Assembly (NCBI RefSeq): GCF_900113035.1 | Contig: NZ_FONX01000009.1 | Span: 137,715-197,571 of the forward strand | From: Paracidovorax wautersii | GTDB taxonomy: Bacteria > Pseudomonadota > Gammaproteobacteria > Burkholderiales > Burkholderiaceae_C | DNA length: 59,857 nt | Direction: 5' to 3' | In this document: positions 35,660 to 44,747 of the stretch, one piece after another | Layout: each line of letters opens with the position of its first letter | Numbering within the stretch: position 1 is the first letter of the stretch | Notes under the pieces: model-generated | The model's database searches: none | Seen by the model: the letters and a program-made list of their open reading frames with translations, nothing else | Told to the model about the DNA's origin: nothing | Translations under genes and position numbers: made by a program

Positions 35660-37957
35660 ATGAAAAAACACATCAATCGCATGGGCGTGCGCAGAGCGGT
35701 GGCCGTGGCCGCCATGATCCTGTCCGCCAACGCCGCCTGGGCGCTGGAACCCTTCAAGGTGCAGGACATCCGCGTCGAGGGCCTGCAGCGCGTGGAGCCC
35801 GGAACGATCTTCGCATCCCTGCCGCTGCGCGTGGGCGACGACTACAACGACGAGAAGGGCGCTGCCGCCATCCGTGCGCTGTTCGCCCTGGGCCTGTTCA
35901 AGGATGTGCGCCTGGAGGCTTCCGGCAACGTGCTGGTGGTGGTGGTCGAAGAGCGCCCCACCATCGCCGATGTCGAGTTCGTCGGCACCAAGGAGTTCGA
36001 CAAGGACACCCTCAAGAAGGCCATGCGCGACGTGGGCCTGGCCGAAGGCCGGCCCTACGACAAGGCACTGGCCGACCGCGCCGAGCAGGAGCTCAAGCGC
36101 CAGTACCTGAACAAGAGCCTCTACGGCGTCGATGTGGTGACCACGCTCACCCCCATCGAGCGCAACCGCGTGAACCTCACCTTCACCGTGACCGAAGGCG
36201 AGCCCGCGAAGATCAAGGACATCCGCATCGTCGGCGCCAAGGCCTTCAGCGAATCCACGCTCAAGGGCCTGTTCGATCAGGACACCGGCGGCTGGCTCAG
36301 CTGGTACACCAAGTCCGACCGCTACTCGCGCGCCAAGCTCAACGCCGACCTCGAAACCCTGCGCTCGTACTACCTGTCGCGCGGCTACCTCGAATTCCGC
36401 ATCGAATCCACGCAGGTCGCCATCTCGCCCGACAAGCAGGACATCACCATCACGATCAACGTGAACGAAGGCCAGAAGTACGTGGTCTCCGGCGTCAAGC
36501 TGGAAGGCAACTACCTGGACCGCGACGACGAGTTCAAGTCGCTGGTCACCATCCGTCCGGGCGAGCCCTACAACGCGGACACGGTCGCCGAAACCACCAA
36601 GGCCTTCACCGACCACTTCGCCAACTTCGGCTTCGCGTTCGCGCGTGTCGAGGCCGTGCCCGAGATCGACCGCGAGAACAACCGCGTGGCCCTGGTGCTG
36701 CGTGCGGAACCGCAGCGCCGCGCCTATGTGCGCCGCATCAACGTGAGCGGCAACAACCGCACCCGCGACGAAGTCATCCGTCGCGAATTCCGCCAGTACG
36801 AGGCCTCCTGGTACGACGGCGACAAGATCAAGCTCTCGCGCGACCGGGTGGACCGCCTGGGCTACTTCACCGAAGTGAACGTCGAGACGCAGGAAGTCCC
36901 CGGCGCGCCCGATCAGGTCGATCTGGTCATCAATGTGGCCGAGAAGCCCACCGGCTCGCTGCAGCTGGGCGCGGGTTTCTCCAGCGCTGAAAAGGTCTCG
37001 CTGTCGTTCAGCATCAAGCAGGAAAACGTCTTCGGCTCGGGCAATTACCTGGGCGTGGACGTCAACACCAGCAAGTACCGCCGCACCCTGGTGTTCAGCA
37101 CCACCGACCCGTACTTCACCAAGGACGGCGTCTCGCGCACGCTGGACCTGTACTACCGCACCGACAAGCCCTACGAAGACCAGGGCGGCAACTACAAGCT
37201 GGTCACGGCCGGCACAAGCGTGCGTTTCGGCGTGCCGTTCAGCGAGACCGACACCGTGTTCTTCGGCGGCGGCCTGGAGCGTACCGAGATCAAGGCCGGC
37301 ACGAACATCCCGGCGGCCTACCTGGCTTACTCCGACACCTACGGCGCCACCAGCTACGCCGTGCCGCTCACCATCGGCTGGTCGCGCGACGACCGCGACA
37401 GCGCCCTGGCGCCCAATTCGGGCCGCTACCAGCGCGTGAACTCCGACTGGTCGGTGGCCGGCGATGCCCGCTACGTCCGCGCCAACTACCAGGTGCAGCA
37501 GTACCTGCCGCTGAACAAGAAGTTCACCGTCGCGCTCAATGGCGAACTGGGCTGGGGCTCCGGCCTGAACGGCCGTCCGTTCCCGGTGTTCAAGAACTAC
37601 TACTCCGGTGGCCTGGGCTCCGTGCGCGGTTTCGACCAGGGCACGCTGGGTCCGCGCGACGTGACCGGCGCCTCGCTGGGCGGCCCCAAGAAGGTCACCC
37701 TGAACGCGGAGCTGATCGCGCCGTTCCCCGGCGCGGGCAACGACCGCACGCTGCGCGTCTTCACCTTTGTTGACGCTGGCAACGTCTATGGCGAAAACGA
37801 CAAGGTGGATTTCAGCCAGATGCGGGTCTCCACGGGCCTGGGCCTGAGCTGGATATCCCCGCTCGGTCCGCTGCGCCTCGCCTATGCACAGCCGGTGCGC
37901 AAGTTCGCCGGCGATAGAATCCAGAAACTGCAATTCCAGATCGGAACGTCTTTCTAA
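35660..37957 (+). CDS. bamA: Outer-membrane protein assembly factor BamA
   Basis: A 765-aa Omp85 protein, the core of the BAM machine. A signal peptide ends near NAAWA, five POTRA domains span about 27-420, and the 16-strand barrel follows with the conserved loop-6 motif RGF (GSVRGFDQG) and a C-terminal aromatic residue (FQIGTSF). Length is normal. Its TAA shares one base with the ATG of skp. Confidence 0.97.
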   Translation: MKKHINRMGVRRAVAVAAMILSANAAWALEPFKVQDIRVEGLQRVEPGTIFASLPLRVGDDYNDEKGAAAIRALFALGLFKDVRLEASGNVLVVVVEERPTIADVEFVGTKEFDKDTLKKAMRDVGLAEGRPYDKALADRAEQELKRQYLNKSLYGVDVVTTLTPIERNRVNLTFTVTEGEPAKIKDIRIVGAKAFSESTLKGLFDQDTGGWLSWYTKSDRYSRAKLNADLETLRSYYLSRGYLEFRIESTQVAISPDKQDITITINVNEGQKYVVSGVKLEGNYLDRDDEFKSLVTIRPGEPYNADTVAETTKAFTDHFANFGFAFARVEAVPEIDRENNRVALVLRAEPQRRAYVRRINVSGNNRTRDEVIRREFRQYEASWYDGDKIKLSRDRVDRLGYFTEVNVETQEVPGAPDQVDLVINVAEKPTGSLQLGAGFSSAEKVSLSFSIKQENVFGSGNYLGVDVNTSKYRRTLVFSTTDPYFTKDGVSRTLDLYYRTDKPYEDQGGNYKLVTAGTSVRFGVPFSETDTVFFGGGLERTEIKAGTNIPAAYLAYSDTYGATSYAVPLTIGWSRDDRDSALAPNSGRYQRVNSDWSVAGDARYVRANYQVQQYLPLNKKFTVALNGELGWGSGLNGRPFPVFKNYYSGGLGSVRGFDQGTLGPRDVTGASLGGPKKVTLNAELIAPFPGAGNDRTLRVFTFVDAGNVYGENDKVDFSQMRVSTGLGLSWISPLGPLRLAYAQPVRKFAGDRIQKLQFQIGTSF

Positions 37958-38493
37958 TGAAATCTCTTTCCCGCCATATTCCCCTGGTCCTCCTGCTGGG
38001 CACGCTGTCCGCTGCAGTGCCAGCCCATGCCGACGATTTCAAGGCCGGTTTCGTGAACACCGACCGCATCTTCCGCGAGGCCAATACCGCCAAGGCGGCA
38101 CAGGCCAAGCTCGAGCAGGAGTTCTCCCGCCGCGAGAAGGATCTGGTCGATCAAGGCAACGCCCTGAAGGCTGCGACCGAGAAGTTCGAACGCGACGCGC
38201 CCACGATGGCCGAAAGCCAGCGTACCGCCCGCCAGCGCCAGCTGGTCGATCAGGACCGCGACTTCCAGCGCAAGCGCCGCGAATTCCAGGAAGACCTGAG
38301 CTCGCGCAAGAACGAGGAACTCAGCCAGGTGCTCGAGCGCGCCAACCGCGTGGTCAAGCAGGTTGCCGAGACCGAAAAGTACGACGTGATCCTCCAGGAA
38401 GCCGTGTACATCAACCCCAAGTACGACATCACCGACAAGGTGATCAAGGCCCTGAATGCCTCTTCGACTGGCAATGGCGCTGCAACCAAGTAA
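37957..38493 (+). CDS. skp: OmpH/Skp family periplasmic chaperone
   Basis: A 178-aa OmpH-family chaperone that carries unfolded outer-membrane proteins to BAM. The signal peptide ends at about AHA. The mature protein starts with the conserved KAGFVNTDRIFRE and then forms the long tentacle coiled coil. Overlap with the bamA stop indicates coupling. Confidence 0.94.
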   Translation: MKSLSRHIPLVLLLGTLSAAVPAHADDFKAGFVNTDRIFREANTAKAAQAKLEQEFSRREKDLVDQGNALKAATEKFERDAPTMAESQRTARQRQLVDQDRDFQRKRREFQEDLSSRKNEELSQVLERANRVVKQVAETEKYDVILQEAVYINPKYDITDKVIKALNASSTGNGAATK

Positions 38494-38520
38494 TTCGGCC
38501 TGCAGGGCGGGTTTCCGCCC

Positions 38521-39504
38521 GTGAGCCTGACGCTTGGAAACATCGTCGATGCGCTGGGCGGGACACTGGAAGGGGCCGATGGCGGGGTGGAAATCCTGCG
38601 CATCGCGCCGCTCGACTCTGCGGGGCCGGGCGACCTCTCTTTCCTGAACAACCCGCGATACCAGCCGCAACTGGCCGCCTCCCGGGCGGCCTGTGTCATT
38701 GTGGCTCCCGCGATGCGGGAGGCCGCCTTGGCGCGCGGCGCGTGCATCGTGACCGACGAGCCCTACGTGTATTTCGCCCGGGCGACGCAGCTCTGGAAGC
38801 GTGAGCACGCCCCGCAGCAGCAGGGCGGCATCCATCCCTCTGCGGTGGTGGATGAAGCGGCCGACGTGCATCCGTCCGCCACCATCGGCCCGCTGTGCGT
38901 GGTCGAGCGCGGTGCGCGCATCGGCGCGCAGACGGTGCTGAAGTCGCGGGTGACGGTGGGGGAGGGCTGCCGCATCGGCGAGCGCTGCCTGATCCATCCC
39001 GGCGTCGTGATCGGCGCGGATGGCTTCGGCTTCGCGCCGCAGCGCGGCCAGTGGGTCAAGATCGAGCAGCTGGGGGCGGTGCGCATCGGCGACGATGTGG
39101 AAATCGGCGCCAATACCTGCATCGACCGCGGCGCGCTGGAAGACACGGTGATCGAAGAGGGCGTCAAGCTCGACAACCTGATCCAGATCGCGCACAACGT
39201 GCGCATCGGGCGGCATACGGCCATGGCCGGGTGTTCGGGTGTGGCGGGCAGCACGACCATCGGCGCGTATTGCACGATTGGCGGGGCGGCCTCGATCCTG
39301 GGACACCTGGAGCTGGCCGACCACGTGCATGTGTCCACCAATACGGTGGTCACCCATTCGCTCACACGGCCCGGCCATTACACCGGCGTGTACCCGATGG
39401 ACGAAAATGCCAAGTGGGAAAAGAACGCGGCCACGCTTCGCAACTTGCACTCGCTGCGCGAACGTATCAAGGCCCTGGAAAAACAAACTCGAAAGGACGG
39501 CTAG
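38521..39504 (+). CDS. lpxD: UDP-3-O-(3-hydroxyacyl)glucosamine N-acyltransferase
   Basis: The 327-aa third enzyme of lipid A synthesis, a trimeric left-handed beta-helix acyltransferase. The N-terminal uridine-binding domain ([14 protein letters not shown]) is followed by hexapeptide repeats (about 105-270) with the catalytic His in [10 protein letters not shown]. The start is GTG at 38521. The start codon is abutted by a hairpin GGGCGG-GTTT-CCGCCC (38505-38520), and no normal Shine-Dalgarno is visible. Confidence 0.95.
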   Translation: MSLTLGNIVDALGGTLEGADGGVEILRIAPLDSAGPGDLSFLNNPRYQPQLAASRAACVIVAPAMREAALARGACIVTDEPYVYFARATQLWKREHAPQQQGGIHPSAVVDEAADVHPSATIGPLCVVERGARIGAQTVLKSRVTVGEGCRIGERCLIHPGVVIGADGFGFAPQRGQWVKIEQLGAVRIGDDVEIGANTCIDRGALEDTVIEEGVKLDNLIQIAHNVRIGRHTAMAGCSGVAGSTTIGAYCTIGGAASILGHLELADHVHVSTNTVVTHSLTRPGHYTGVYPMDENAKWEKNAATLRNLHSLRERIKALEKQTRKDG

Positions 39505-39516
39505 GCCGCTCCAGCA

Positions 39517-39957
39517 ATGATGGACATTCACCAAATTCTCAAGCTCCTGCCCCACCGTTATCCGTTTCTTCTGGTGGACCGGGTGGTCGAGCTCGAACGG
39601 GGCAAGCGCATTCGTGCGCTCAAGAACGTGACCATCAACGAGCCCTTCTTCACGGGGCATTTCCCGGCGCGCCCGGTCATGCCCGGCGTGCTGATCCTCG
39701 AAGCGCTGGCCCAGGCCGCCGGCCTGCTGTCGTTCGACATGATGGGCGAGGCGCCCGGCGACGACAAGGTGTTCTATTTCGTGGGCATCGACGGCGCGCG
39801 TTTCAAGCGCCCCGTGGAGCCGGGCGACCAGCTGCTGCTGGACGTCGATCTCGACCGCATCAAGGGCGGCATCTACAAGTTCAAGGGCGTGGCCCGCGTG
39901 GGTGACAGCGTGGCCTGCGAAGCCGAGATCATGTGCACGATGCGTTCTGTCGTCTGA
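39517..39957 (+). CDS. fabZ: 3-hydroxyacyl-ACP dehydratase FabZ
   Basis: The 146-aa hot-dog dehydratase of fatty-acid elongation. The catalytic His is in [12 protein letters not shown] and the Glu in LILEALAQ. The start may be ATG 39517 or the next codon. Placed between lpxD and lpxA, it competes with them for the 3-hydroxyacyl-ACP pool, as in most Gram-negatives. Confidence 0.97.
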   Translation: MMDIHQILKLLPHRYPFLLVDRVVELERGKRIRALKNVTINEPFFTGHFPARPVMPGVLILEALAQAAGLLSFDMMGEAPGDDKVFYFVGIDGARFKRPVEPGDQLLLDVDLDRIKGGIYKFKGVARVGDSVACEAEIMCTMRSVV

Positions 39958-39977
39958 CGGGCTGAGGCGGCGGGTAA

Positions 39978-40766
39978 GTGAGCAACATCCATTCCACAGC
40001 CATCGTCGATCCGGCGGCGTGCATCGATGATTCCGTGAGCATCGGGCCGTATGCGGTCATCGGGCCGCACGTCTCGATCGCGGCGGGGACCTCGGTGGGC
40101 CCGCATTGCGTGATCGAAGGCCGCACGACCATCGGGCGCGACAACCGGATCTTCCAGTTCGCCTCGCTGGGCGCGGCACCGCAGGACAAGAAATACGCCG
40201 GCGAGCCCACGGAACTGGTCATCGGCGACCGCAACACCATCCGCGAGTTCTGCACGTTCAACACCGGCACGACGCAGGACCGGTCGGTGACCACCGTCGG
40301 CGACGACAACTGGATCATGGCCTACGTGCATATCGCGCACGACTGCGTGGTGGGCAACCACACCGTGCTGGCCAACAACGCGACGCTCGCCGGCCACGTC
40401 ACCGTGGGCCATCACGCCATCATCGGCGGCCTGACGGGCATCCACCAGTTCACGCATGTCGGTGCCCATGTGATGGCCGGCTTCGCCAGCCATATCTCGC
40501 AGGACGTGCCGCCTTTCATGATGGTGGACGGCAATCCGCTCGCCGTGCGGGGCCTGAACGTGGAGGGCTTGCGCCGGCGCGGCTTCTCGGCCGAGCGCAT
40601 CGCGGCGATCAAGCAGGCGCACCGCGTGCTCTACCGCCAGGGCTTGACGCTGGACGCTGCACTGAAGGCGCTGGAGGCGCTGCCGGCCGAGCACCCTGAA
40701 GCCGCAGGCGACATCGCCTTGCTGCGGGATTTCATCGCATCCTCCACGCGCGGCATTGCGCGCTGA
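39978..40766 (+). CDS. lpxA: UDP-N-acetylglucosamine acyltransferase
   Basis: The 262-aa first enzyme of lipid A synthesis. Hexapeptide repeats cover the N-terminal two thirds, with the catalytic His in AHDCVVGNH and the family stretch [17 protein letters not shown] in the helical C-terminal domain. It starts with GTG at 39978. lpxB begins 16 bases after its stop (or overlaps it if an upstream TTG is used). Confidence 0.97.
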   Translation: MSNIHSTAIVDPAACIDDSVSIGPYAVIGPHVSIAAGTSVGPHCVIEGRTTIGRDNRIFQFASLGAAPQDKKYAGEPTELVIGDRNTIREFCTFNTGTTQDRSVTTVGDDNWIMAYVHIAHDCVVGNHTVLANNATLAGHVTVGHHAIIGGLTGIHQFTHVGAHVMAGFASHISQDVPPFMMVDGNPLAVRGLNVEGLRRRGFSAERIAAIKQAHRVLYRQGLTLDAALKALEALPAEHPEAAGDIALLRDFIASSTRGIAR

Positions 40767-40782
40767 CCGGGTGCGCGCAGCC

Positions 40783-41949
40783 ATGCAAGATACACCTCGC
40801 ATCGCGATGGTGGCCGGCGAGACGTCCGGCGACCTGTTGGCCGGCCTGCTGCTCGACGGGCTGCGCGAGAAGTGGCCCGGCCTCGCGGCCCAGGGCATCG
40901 GCGGCCCGCAGATGCAACGGCGCGGCTTCGAGGCCTGGTGGCCTAGCGAACGCCTGGCCGTGCACGGCTACAGCATCGAGCTGGTGCGCAAGCTGCTGGG
41001 CATCCTGGCGATCCGCAAGCAGCTGCGCCAGCGCCTTGAGGCGCCGGGTGCGCGACCCGATGTGTTCATCGGCGTCGATGCACCCGATTTCAACCTTGGC
41101 CTGGAAGCCGCGCTGCGCGAAGGCGGCGTGAAGACGGTGCACTTCGTCTGCCCGTCGATCTGGGCATGGCGGGCCGATCGCGTGGAGAAGATCCGCCGCA
41201 GCGCCGACCATGTGCTGTGCATCTTCCCGTTCGAGCCCGAACTGCTGGCCCGCCACGGCATCGCCGCGACCTACGTGGGGCATCCGCTCGCCAATGTGAT
41301 CCCGATGGAGCCCGATCGCCTGGCCGCTCGCGCCCAGCTGGGCCTGGCGGCGCACGATGAGGTGCTGGCCGTGCTGCCGGGCAGCCGCTCGGCCGAGGTC
41401 GCCTACATCGCAAAACCCTTCTTTCAGGCGGCAGCCCTGCTTCTGCGCGCGCGGCCTGCTATCAAGATCGTAGTGCCCGCCGTGCCGGCCCTGCATGCAC
41501 GCATCGAAGCCATCGCCCGCGAATGCGGCGTGGCCGGTGCGGTGCAGATCGTCGCCGGGCAGTCGCACACCGTGCTGGCCGCCTGCGACTGCACCCTGAT
41601 CGCGAGCGGCACGGCCACGCTGGAGGCCGCGCTCTTCAAGCGCCCCATGGTCATCGGCTACCACATGCACCCGATCAGCTGGCGGCTGATGCGCCGCAAG
41701 CAGCTGCAGCCCTGGGTGGGCCTGCCCAACATCCTGTGCCGCGACTTCGTCGTGCCCGAGCTGCTGCAGGATGCCGCCACGCCCGAGGCGCTGGCCGCCG
41801 CCGTGCAGCGCTGGCTCGACGCGCCCGCGCAGGAGCCCGCCGTGTTGCAGTCGCTGCAGCAGCGGTTCACCGCGCTGCACGAAAGCCTGCGCCGCGACAC
41901 CCCCCGATTGGCCGCCGATGCGATCCAGAAAATCCTTGCCGCTGCCTGA
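40783..41949 (+). CDS. lpxB: Lipid A disaccharide synthase
   Basis: A 388-aa GT19 glycosyltransferase joining UDP-diacylglucosamine and lipid X. Motifs: [15 protein letters not shown], the conserved segment [19 protein letters not shown], and [10 protein letters not shown]. The start at ATG 40783 is preferred; in-frame GTG 40771 and TTG 40756 would add 4 or 9 residues. Its end overlaps the rnhB start by 32 bases. Confidence 0.95.
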   Translation: MQDTPRIAMVAGETSGDLLAGLLLDGLREKWPGLAAQGIGGPQMQRRGFEAWWPSERLAVHGYSIELVRKLLGILAIRKQLRQRLEAPGARPDVFIGVDAPDFNLGLEAALREGGVKTVHFVCPSIWAWRADRVEKIRRSADHVLCIFPFEPELLARHGIAATYVGHPLANVIPMEPDRLAARAQLGLAAHDEVLAVLPGSRSAEVAYIAKPFFQAAALLLRARPAIKIVVPAVPALHARIEAIARECGVAGAVQIVAGQSHTVLAACDCTLIASGTATLEAALFKRPMVIGYHMHPISWRLMRRKQLQPWVGLPNILCRDFVVPELLQDAATPEALAAAVQRWLDAPAQEPAVLQSLQQRFTALHESLRRDTPRLAADAIQKILAAA

Positions 41950-42604
41950 GCAGTGCGCCTTGCCGTGGCACCCGCCGGGCCTCGTCGCCGGCGTGGACGA
42001 GGCTGGGCGCGGCCCGCTGGCCGGGCCCGTGGTGGCGGCCGCGGTCATCCTGGACGAGCTCAACCCCATCGCCGGTCTGGCCGACTCCAAGGTCCTCACC
42101 GCCGCGCGCCGCGAGGCGCTCTACGACGAGATCCGCGCCAAGGCGCTGTGCTGCAGCGTGGCCGAGGCCAGCGTCGATGAGATCGACGGCATCAACATCC
42201 TGCAGGCCACGATGCTCGCCATGCGCCGCGCCGTCCAGGGCCTGCGCCTGCGGCCCGTGCTGGTGCTGGTGGACGGCAACCGCATTCCGCCGCTCGACGT
42301 GCCTGCCGAGGCCATCGTCAAGGGCGATGCGCTGGTGCAGGCCATTTCGGCTGCCTCGATCCTCGCCAAGGTGGAGCGCGACCGCTGGTGTGCCCAACTG
42401 CACGAACGCTATCCGCAGTACGGCTTCGCGGCGCACAAGGGTTACGGCACGGCCGAGCACATGGAGGCACTGCGCGCACATGGCGTCTGCCCGGAGCACC
42501 GCCGCTCGTTCGCTCCGGTGGCGCGGGCACTGGCGGCTTCCGCCGACCGCATCGCCCCGCAGGCGCCGGCACAGCAGCCTTGCGCACAGCCGGCGCACGC
42601 ATGA
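41918..42604 (+). CDS. rnhB: Ribonuclease HII
   Basis: A 228-aa RNase HII that removes ribonucleotides from DNA. The catalytic motif is [15 protein letters not shown], and further acidic residues lie in DSKVL and VKGDAL. The start at 41918 lies inside the end of lpxB, another case of tight packing. The C terminus has a short low-complexity extension ([13 protein letters not shown]) beyond the usual end. Confidence 0.95.
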   Translation: MRSRKSLPLPEQCALPWHPPGLVAGVDEAGRGPLAGPVVAAAVILDELNPIAGLADSKVLTAARREALYDEIRAKALCCSVAEASVDEIDGINILQATMLAMRRAVQGLRLRPVLVLVDGNRIPPLDVPAEAIVKGDALVQAISAASILAKVERDRWCAQLHERYPQYGFAAHKGYGTAEHMEALRAHGVCPEHRRSFAPVARALAASADRIAPQAPAQQPCAQPAHA

Positions 42605-42691
42605 CTCCGTTGATCGCCGACCTGGCTCTTGGCGCCGTCGGCAGTCCTTTCCGAATGCCAGCCCGCTTCTTCGACTGATTCCCTCCATCGC

Positions 42692-43465
42692 ATGACCGCT
42701 CCGCTGATCCCCATCCGTTCCCGCGACAACGCCTTCGTCAAGGACTTGCGGCGCCTGGCGCAGGACAGCACGGCCTACCGCAAGCAGGGCCGTCTCTGGC
42801 TGGAGGGCGACCATCTCTGCCGCGCCGCGCTGGAACGCGGCCAGCGGCCGGCCATTGCCGTCTTTGCCGAGTCTTTCTGGCCTGCAGCCCAGCATGAATA
42901 TGGGCAGGCTGCTATTAAAAACATAGTGATCGACGATGCCCTCTGGGCCGACGTCAGCGGGCTGGAGTCGCCCGCACGCATGGGCTTCGTGCTGGAACTG
43001 CCACCGGCGCAGGCCGTGCAGCCGGGCCTGGCCACAGTGGTGCTGGACCGGCTGCAGGACGCCGGCAACGTGGGCTCCATCCTGCGCAGCGCCTCGGCCT
43101 TCGGCTTCGGGCAGATCGCTGCGCTCAAGGGCACGGCGGCGCTCTGGAGCGCCAAGGTGCTGCGGGCCGGCATGGGCGCGCATTTCGCGCTGCGGCTGGT
43201 CGAAGGGCTGGAGCCGGCCGACATCGACACGCTGGAGCTGCCGCTGCTGGCGACCAGCTCGCACCAGGGCAGCTATCTGCACCAGGCGGCGCTGCCCTGG
43301 CCCTGCGGCTGGATCATGGGCCACGAAGGGCAGGGCGTGTCGGCCGCGCTGCAGGAGCGGGCCACGCAGCACATCCGCATCGTCCAGCCGGGCGGGGAGG
43401 AGTCGCTGAACGTCGGCGCCGCTGCCGCCATCTGCCTGCACGCCAGCGCTGCTGCGCGCCACTGA
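42692..43465 (+). CDS. TrmH/SpoU family RNA methyltransferase
   Basis: A 257-aa 2'-O-ribose methyltransferase. The N-terminal substrate-binding domain (about 1-95) is followed by the knotted SPOUT domain with motif 1 LDRLQDAGNVGSILRSAS, motif 2 WIMGHEGQGVS and motif 3 QPGGEESLNVGAAAA, written here as IVQPGGEESLNVGAA. It is related to RlmB or TsnR; the modified rRNA or tRNA position cannot be told. The start at 42692 is the first ATG consistent with the family. Residues about 72-82 come from an AT-rich islet (42900-42935). Confidence 0.93.
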   Translation: MTAPLIPIRSRDNAFVKDLRRLAQDSTAYRKQGRLWLEGDHLCRAALERGQRPAIAVFAESFWPAAQHEYGQAAIKNIVIDDALWADVSGLESPARMGFVLELPPAQAVQPGLATVVLDRLQDAGNVGSILRSASAFGFGQIAALKGTAALWSAKVLRAGMGAHFALRLVEGLEPADIDTLELPLLATSSHQGSYLHQAALPWPCGWIMGHEGQGVSAALQERATQHIRIVQPGGEESLNVGAAAAICLHASAAARH

Positions 43466-43512
43466 CGGCGGCCTTCAGCGCTCCGATGGGCGCTGAGAAC
43501 GTGGTCACGTTC

Positions 43513-44319
43513 TTACTGGTTGCGCAGGAACTGCTGCACGAATTCGCCCTGGTTGGGCGCGTCTTCCTGCGTGGTGAAGACCAGCTGCCGGCCTTCGGCG
43601 CGCAGCTTCAGCTCGGGCCCGAACCGGCAGCTGATCTGGCCCAGGTCGGCCGCCTTGGTCTTGAAGGCCGGCGTGGCGTTGCACAGGGCGCCCAGCTGCG
43701 CGGCCACTTCGCCGCAGTAGCCCGCGATGCTTAGGGCCTTGAACTGCTGCTCGGAGATAGACGACCAGTCCACCGTGGTCTTCACCTGGCTGCCGCAGGA
43801 TTCGCTGGCGGTTTCATCCTTGCGCTGCAGCGCGGCCTTGGCCTGCGCGATGCTCTTGTCCTTGTCGAAGCGGGCCAGCAGGTTCTGCACGCCTTCGCGG
43901 TTCTGCTGTTCGTAAGTGGACAGCAGGGCTGCCGGCTGCAGCGCCTTGCTCTTCTTTTCGTCGTAGCTCAGCGCGATGCCGTCGCGCTGCCCAGGCAGGT
44001 AGGCCAGGGTCTGGTCGCTGCCGTAGGCGCCGCGCTGCTTCTGCACCAGCGTGTAGGGGCGGCCATCCAGCGGAGTGACGAAGGCTTCCGATCCGTTGCC
44101 GCGCTGCTCGCGCTGGGCCAGCAGCACCACCGCATCGATGGGGTGGTTCACGCCGGTCACCCGCACCAGCGCCTCCTTGCCGTCGCGGCTCGGGGCGAGG
44201 GCCACTTCCAGGCCCTGCGGGCCGCTGAACACCTGCGGATACTTGGCCAGTTCGAACGCCGAAGCGCCACACGAAACGAATGCCGCGCAGCACAGCGCGA
44301 CGGAAGCCTTGATGAACAT
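43513..44319 (-). CDS. Conserved periplasmic protein, unknown function
   Basis: A 268-aa protein with a signal peptide (about 1-21, cleavage near ASA), so periplasmic. The mature protein has an N-terminal beta-rich half and a C-terminal half with four Cys (ETASESCGSQ, AGYCGEV, ALCNATP, ISCRFG), which could form two disulfides. I recognise no named domain. It stands alone, convergent with the rRNA methyltransferase gene, and is the last core gene before the tRNA-Thr insertion point. Confidence 0.8.
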   Translation of the reverse strand: MFIKASVALCCAAFVSCGASAFELAKYPQVFSGPQGLEVALAPSRDGKEALVRVTGVNHPIDAVVLLAQREQRGNGSEAFVTPLDGRPYTLVQKQRGAYGSDQTLAYLPGQRDGIALSYDEKKSKALQPAALLSTYEQQNREGVQNLLARFDKDKSIAQAKAALQRKDETASESCGSQVKTTVDWSSISEQQFKALSIAGYCGEVAAQLGALCNATPAFKTKAADLGQISCRFGPELKLRAEGRQLVFTTQEDAPNQGEFVQQFLRNQ

Positions 44320-44493
44320 GCGAATCCAACTCCTCTAAGGCATCCCGAAGGACGATGCCGGAAGTCTAGCCGGATGCATGGCGGCAGCTTGTAGGAGGCC
44401 TTGGACCGTGCTTCGGCGACCCGCCTGGGCGTCGCCGCAAAGGGCAGGGCCTGCCGGTAGGCGCGGGAATGGATAGGGCCGCGACCGCCCATG

Positions 44494-44529
44494 AAAAAAG
44501 CCCTGACTCTTGCGAATCAGGGCTTTTTT
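44494..44529. terminator. Terminator of the tRNA-Thr gene
   Basis: A perfect 13-bp stem AAAAAAGCCCTGA (44494-44506) with its complement (44517-44529) and a 10-base loop. It can work in both directions. On the minus strand it directly follows the 3' end of the tRNA-Thr sequence. Confidence 0.85.
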
Positions 44530-44532
44530 GAC

Positions 44533-44582
44533 TGGTGCCGGAGAGATGAATCGAACACCCGACCTTCTCATTACGAATGAAA
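44533..44582 (-). other. tRNA-Thr(CGT) 3' half: island attachment site (attL)
   Basis: On the minus strand this reads as the 3' half of a tRNA: anticodon stem-loop TTCGTAA (anticodon CGT, Thr), variable region, T-arm GGGTGTTCGATTCATC, acceptor CTCCGGC and the encoded ACCA end at 44533. The 5' half is missing: the sequence to the right (from about 44583) does not form a D-arm or the matching acceptor strand. This is the expected junction of an element inserted in a tRNA gene. The full tRNA should be restored at the island's other end, outside the window. Confidence 0.82.
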
Positions 44583-44699
44583 AGTTTCCGGTGTTGATCG
44601 GTGTTGTTTTGGAGGCCTTTCAGAGGCATTTCTCCTGTGAGGGGACGATTCTAGGTGAACTAATGTTTGGATCGCGTTGATCGGCGTCGCTCAAATTTC

Positions 44700-44734
44700 C
44701 TTACCTTGGCCTTACCTTGAGGGGCCAAGGTAAG
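44700..44734. repeat. Inverted repeat before the integrase gene
   Basis: Perfect 12-bp arms CTTACCTTGGCC (44700-44711) and complement (44723-44734) end 13 bases before the integrase ATG. The left arm is also directly repeated (CCTTACCTTG twice, 44699-44720). It could be an arm-type recombinase or excisionase site, or an mRNA hairpin limiting integrase translation. Confidence 0.6.
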
Positions 44735-44747
44735 AGATGATCGAGGC

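Noticed and set aside
33029-37933. A 1634-codon open frame on the minus strand
   Set aside because: It lies antisense to dxr, rseP and bamA, which are certain. Long antisense frames are common in such GC-rich DNA, and its translation is Gly/Arg/His-rich with no domains. The same applies to long frames opposite the DUF802 gene (638-2509, 2672-4540), the desulfurase (17569-19263) and the ATPase (19347-22793).
43475-43515. Remnant of the 266-bp repeat (AGAACGTG and CACGTTCTTA)
   Set aside because: Only about ten bases at each end match and they join directly into a short perfect hairpin over a stop codon. A terminator-like hairpin explains it equally well.
44583-44650. 5' half of tRNA-Thr continuing to the right of the fragment
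   Set aside because: The sequence cannot form a D-arm or an acceptor strand matching CTCCGGC, so the tRNA is interrupted here.
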